Source: DASYPQ01 sp041488095
GTDB lineage: Bacteria > Planctomycetota > UBA1135 > GCA-002686595
Assembly (NCBI GenBank): GCA_041488095.1
Contig: JBGPOP010000009.1
Coordinates: forward strand, 1 to 64,000
Direction of reading: 5' to 3'
DNA length: 64,000 bases
Every line of letters begins with the position of its first letter. Within the stretch, counting starts at the first letter, position 1. This document shows positions 62,843 through 64,000 of the stretch, one piece after another. The position numbers and the translations under genes are program-made. Under the pieces are notes generated by a model, which was not told where the DNA came from, did not search any database, and saw nothing but the letters and a program-made list of their open reading frames with translations.

Positions 62843-64000
62843 TGAAGCCCTTCCCGTTCCCGTGTCGGGTGTCCGTGGCGCTCTCGCTCGGGCTCGGAGC
62901 GTGCTCCTCGGCGGGCCGCAGGGGCGCGCTCGACCCGCTCCGCCCGGGAGAGGAGGGTGTCGCGGTGCTGTGCGCCAAAGTGCTCACCGTCGACGAGAAG
63001 GACAACGTGTACAGCCCCGGGATGATCCTCGTTCACGACGGGAAGATCGCCTACGTCGGCGAGCGTGCGGCGGTTCCTGCGGGCTACCGCGAGCTCGATC
63101 TCGGCCCGGGCTGGGCCACACCCGGGATGGTCGAGCTGCACTCGCACATCCACACCGGCGGCTGGGGCGACATCAACGACATGGTGATCCCGGTGAACCC
63201 CGAGCTGCGCGCCTCGGCCGGCCTGCGGCCTTCGAACCCGCTCGTCAAGCGCGCTTGCGCGGGAGGCGTCACGACGCTCTTCGGGATCCCCGGCAGCGGC
63301 ACGAGCAACAGCGGGTTCGGGGTGATCTACAAGTCGAAGACGCACGCGAGCTACGCAGAGGCCGTGGTCAAGGACCCGGGCGGCATGAAGATCGCCCAGT
63401 CCTACAACCCCGAGCGCGGTGCGGGAGACCTCGGGCTCACGCGGGCCGGGCTCGCGTGGATCCTCGAGGACATCAACGACAAGGCGGTCGGCGCGAACCG
63501 CGAGAAGCGCTTCGATCCGGCGCTCGAGAACCTCAAGAAGGTGCACAGGAAGGAGCTGCCGGTCCTGATCCACTGCGCCGGGAGCGACGGCTTCCCGGCC
63601 GCCGCGCGCATGTGGAAGCTGAAGTACGACACGCGCTGCGTGCTCTCGCACGGCTGCTTCGACGCGCACGTGACCGCTCCGTGGATCGTCGAGACCGGCG
63701 CGCCGATCAACGCCGGCCCGCGGACGATGGACTACTACGTGACCCGCGACGGCGCGATCACGGGCACGGTCGAGCGCTACCTCGCGGCGGGCGCGAAGGA
63801 CATCTCGCTGAACACGGACTCGCCGGTGATGCCGCAGGAGGAGCTGTTCCTCCAGGGCGCGATGTCGGCCCGCCTGGGCGCCGACGCCTACACGATGCTG
63901 CGCGCCTGCACCATCCATCCGGCCAAGGTGTTCGGCATCGCCGACCGGGTCGGCAGCCTCGAGCCCGGCAAGGACGCGGACATCGTGATCCGCAGCGGCG
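62842..64000 (+). CDS. Lipoprotein amidohydrolase with intact metal motifs (runs off the window)
   Basis: At least 386 residues from ATG 62842, no stop before the end. Lipoprotein signal with LGLGAC. Motifs: HSH in GMVELHSHIHTGG, IHCAGSDG, VLSHGCFDAH, and LNTDSPVMPQEE; C-terminal hallmark VGSLEPGKDADIVI is reached just before the edge. A divergent member of the same family as the two genes before it, anchored at a membrane by its lipid. Overlaps the previous stop by one base (TGATG). Confidence 0.85.
   Translation, partial: MKPFPFPCRVSVALSLGLGACSSAGRRGALDPLRPGEEGVAVLCAKVLTVDEKDNVYSPGMILVHDGKIAYVGERAAVPAGYRELDLGPGWATPGMVELHSHIHTGGWGDINDMVIPVNPELRASAGLRPSNPLVKRACAGGVTTLFGIPGSGTSNSGFGVIYKSKTHASYAEAVVKDPGGMKIAQSYNPERGAGDLGLTRAGLAWILEDINDKAVGANREKRFDPALENLKKVHRKELPVLIHCAGSDGFPAAARMWKLKYDTRCVLSHGCFDAHVTAPWIVETGAPINAGPRTMDYYVTRDGAITGTVERYLAAGAKDISLNTDSPVMPQEELFLQGAMSARLGADAYTMLRACTIHPAKVFGIADRVGSLEPGKDADIVIRSG

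Overview
The window is high-GC bacterial DNA with very dense coding. Several traits point to a planctomycete-like bacterium: ECF sigma factors fused to membrane-anchored carboxypeptidase-regulatory domains, DUF1570-type exported metallopeptidases, many secreted proteins and lipoproteins, and a long operon of exported amidohydrolases. No rRNA or marker gene is present, so the phylum is an inference. One tRNA (Arg, anticodon CCG) was found. No CRISPR array, insertion sequence or integrase was found.

Layout. 1-4800 is an accessory-looking stretch of small single genes in mixed orientation: an AT-hook fragment, an isoprenylcysteine methyltransferase-like protein, a small membrane protein, a zinc ribbon, an AlkD-like protein and a methyltransferase. 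Three copies of a GC-rich imperfect palindrome lie about 500 bp apart among them. 4812-8388 holds a sigma/transmembrane/regulatory-domain fusion, then a helically phased TGGCA/TGCCA array touching the 3' end of tRNA-Arg. 8661-12235 carries a secreted calcium-binding-repeat protein and a sigma/anti-sigma/RseB-like operon. 12368-22929 has an envelope pair (barrel-like protein plus TonB), a two-subunit NAD synthetase, MoxR, a HAD hydrolase, TPR and methyltransferase proteins, and an MltA lytic transglycosylase. 22947-24773 is an arsenic operon (arsR, arsM, relic aquaporin, arsC) with a clear promoter/operator. 24808-30362 holds an SGNH protein, a metallopeptidase, a ClpN-domain protein with a decayed duplicate beside it, and a DprA-like gene overlapping a phosphoribosyltransferase gene split by one TAG codon. 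30363-44055 has transketolase, three paralogous regulatory-domain proteins (one with a sigma domain), and an ABC ATPase next to an ABC-permease/M1-peptidase fusion. 45897-51092 is a nucleoside-catabolic operon (deoB, broken deoA, punA, an rpiB-like gene, deoC). 51900 to the window end is an amidohydrolase operon.

How the genes work together. The nucleoside operon would take nucleosides to ribose/deoxyribose-1-phosphate, then to the 5-phosphates, then to acetaldehyde and glyceraldehyde-3-phosphate; transketolase elsewhere in the window could take pentose phosphates further. The arsenic genes would reduce arsenate and methylate arsenite under ArsR control. The amidohydrolase operon is the most unusual system: five tightly packed genes encode six exported amidohydrolase-like domains without the HxH zinc motif, followed by three genes that keep it. 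This suggests an exported assembly of pseudo-enzymes and enzymes. Substrates cannot be read from the sequence.
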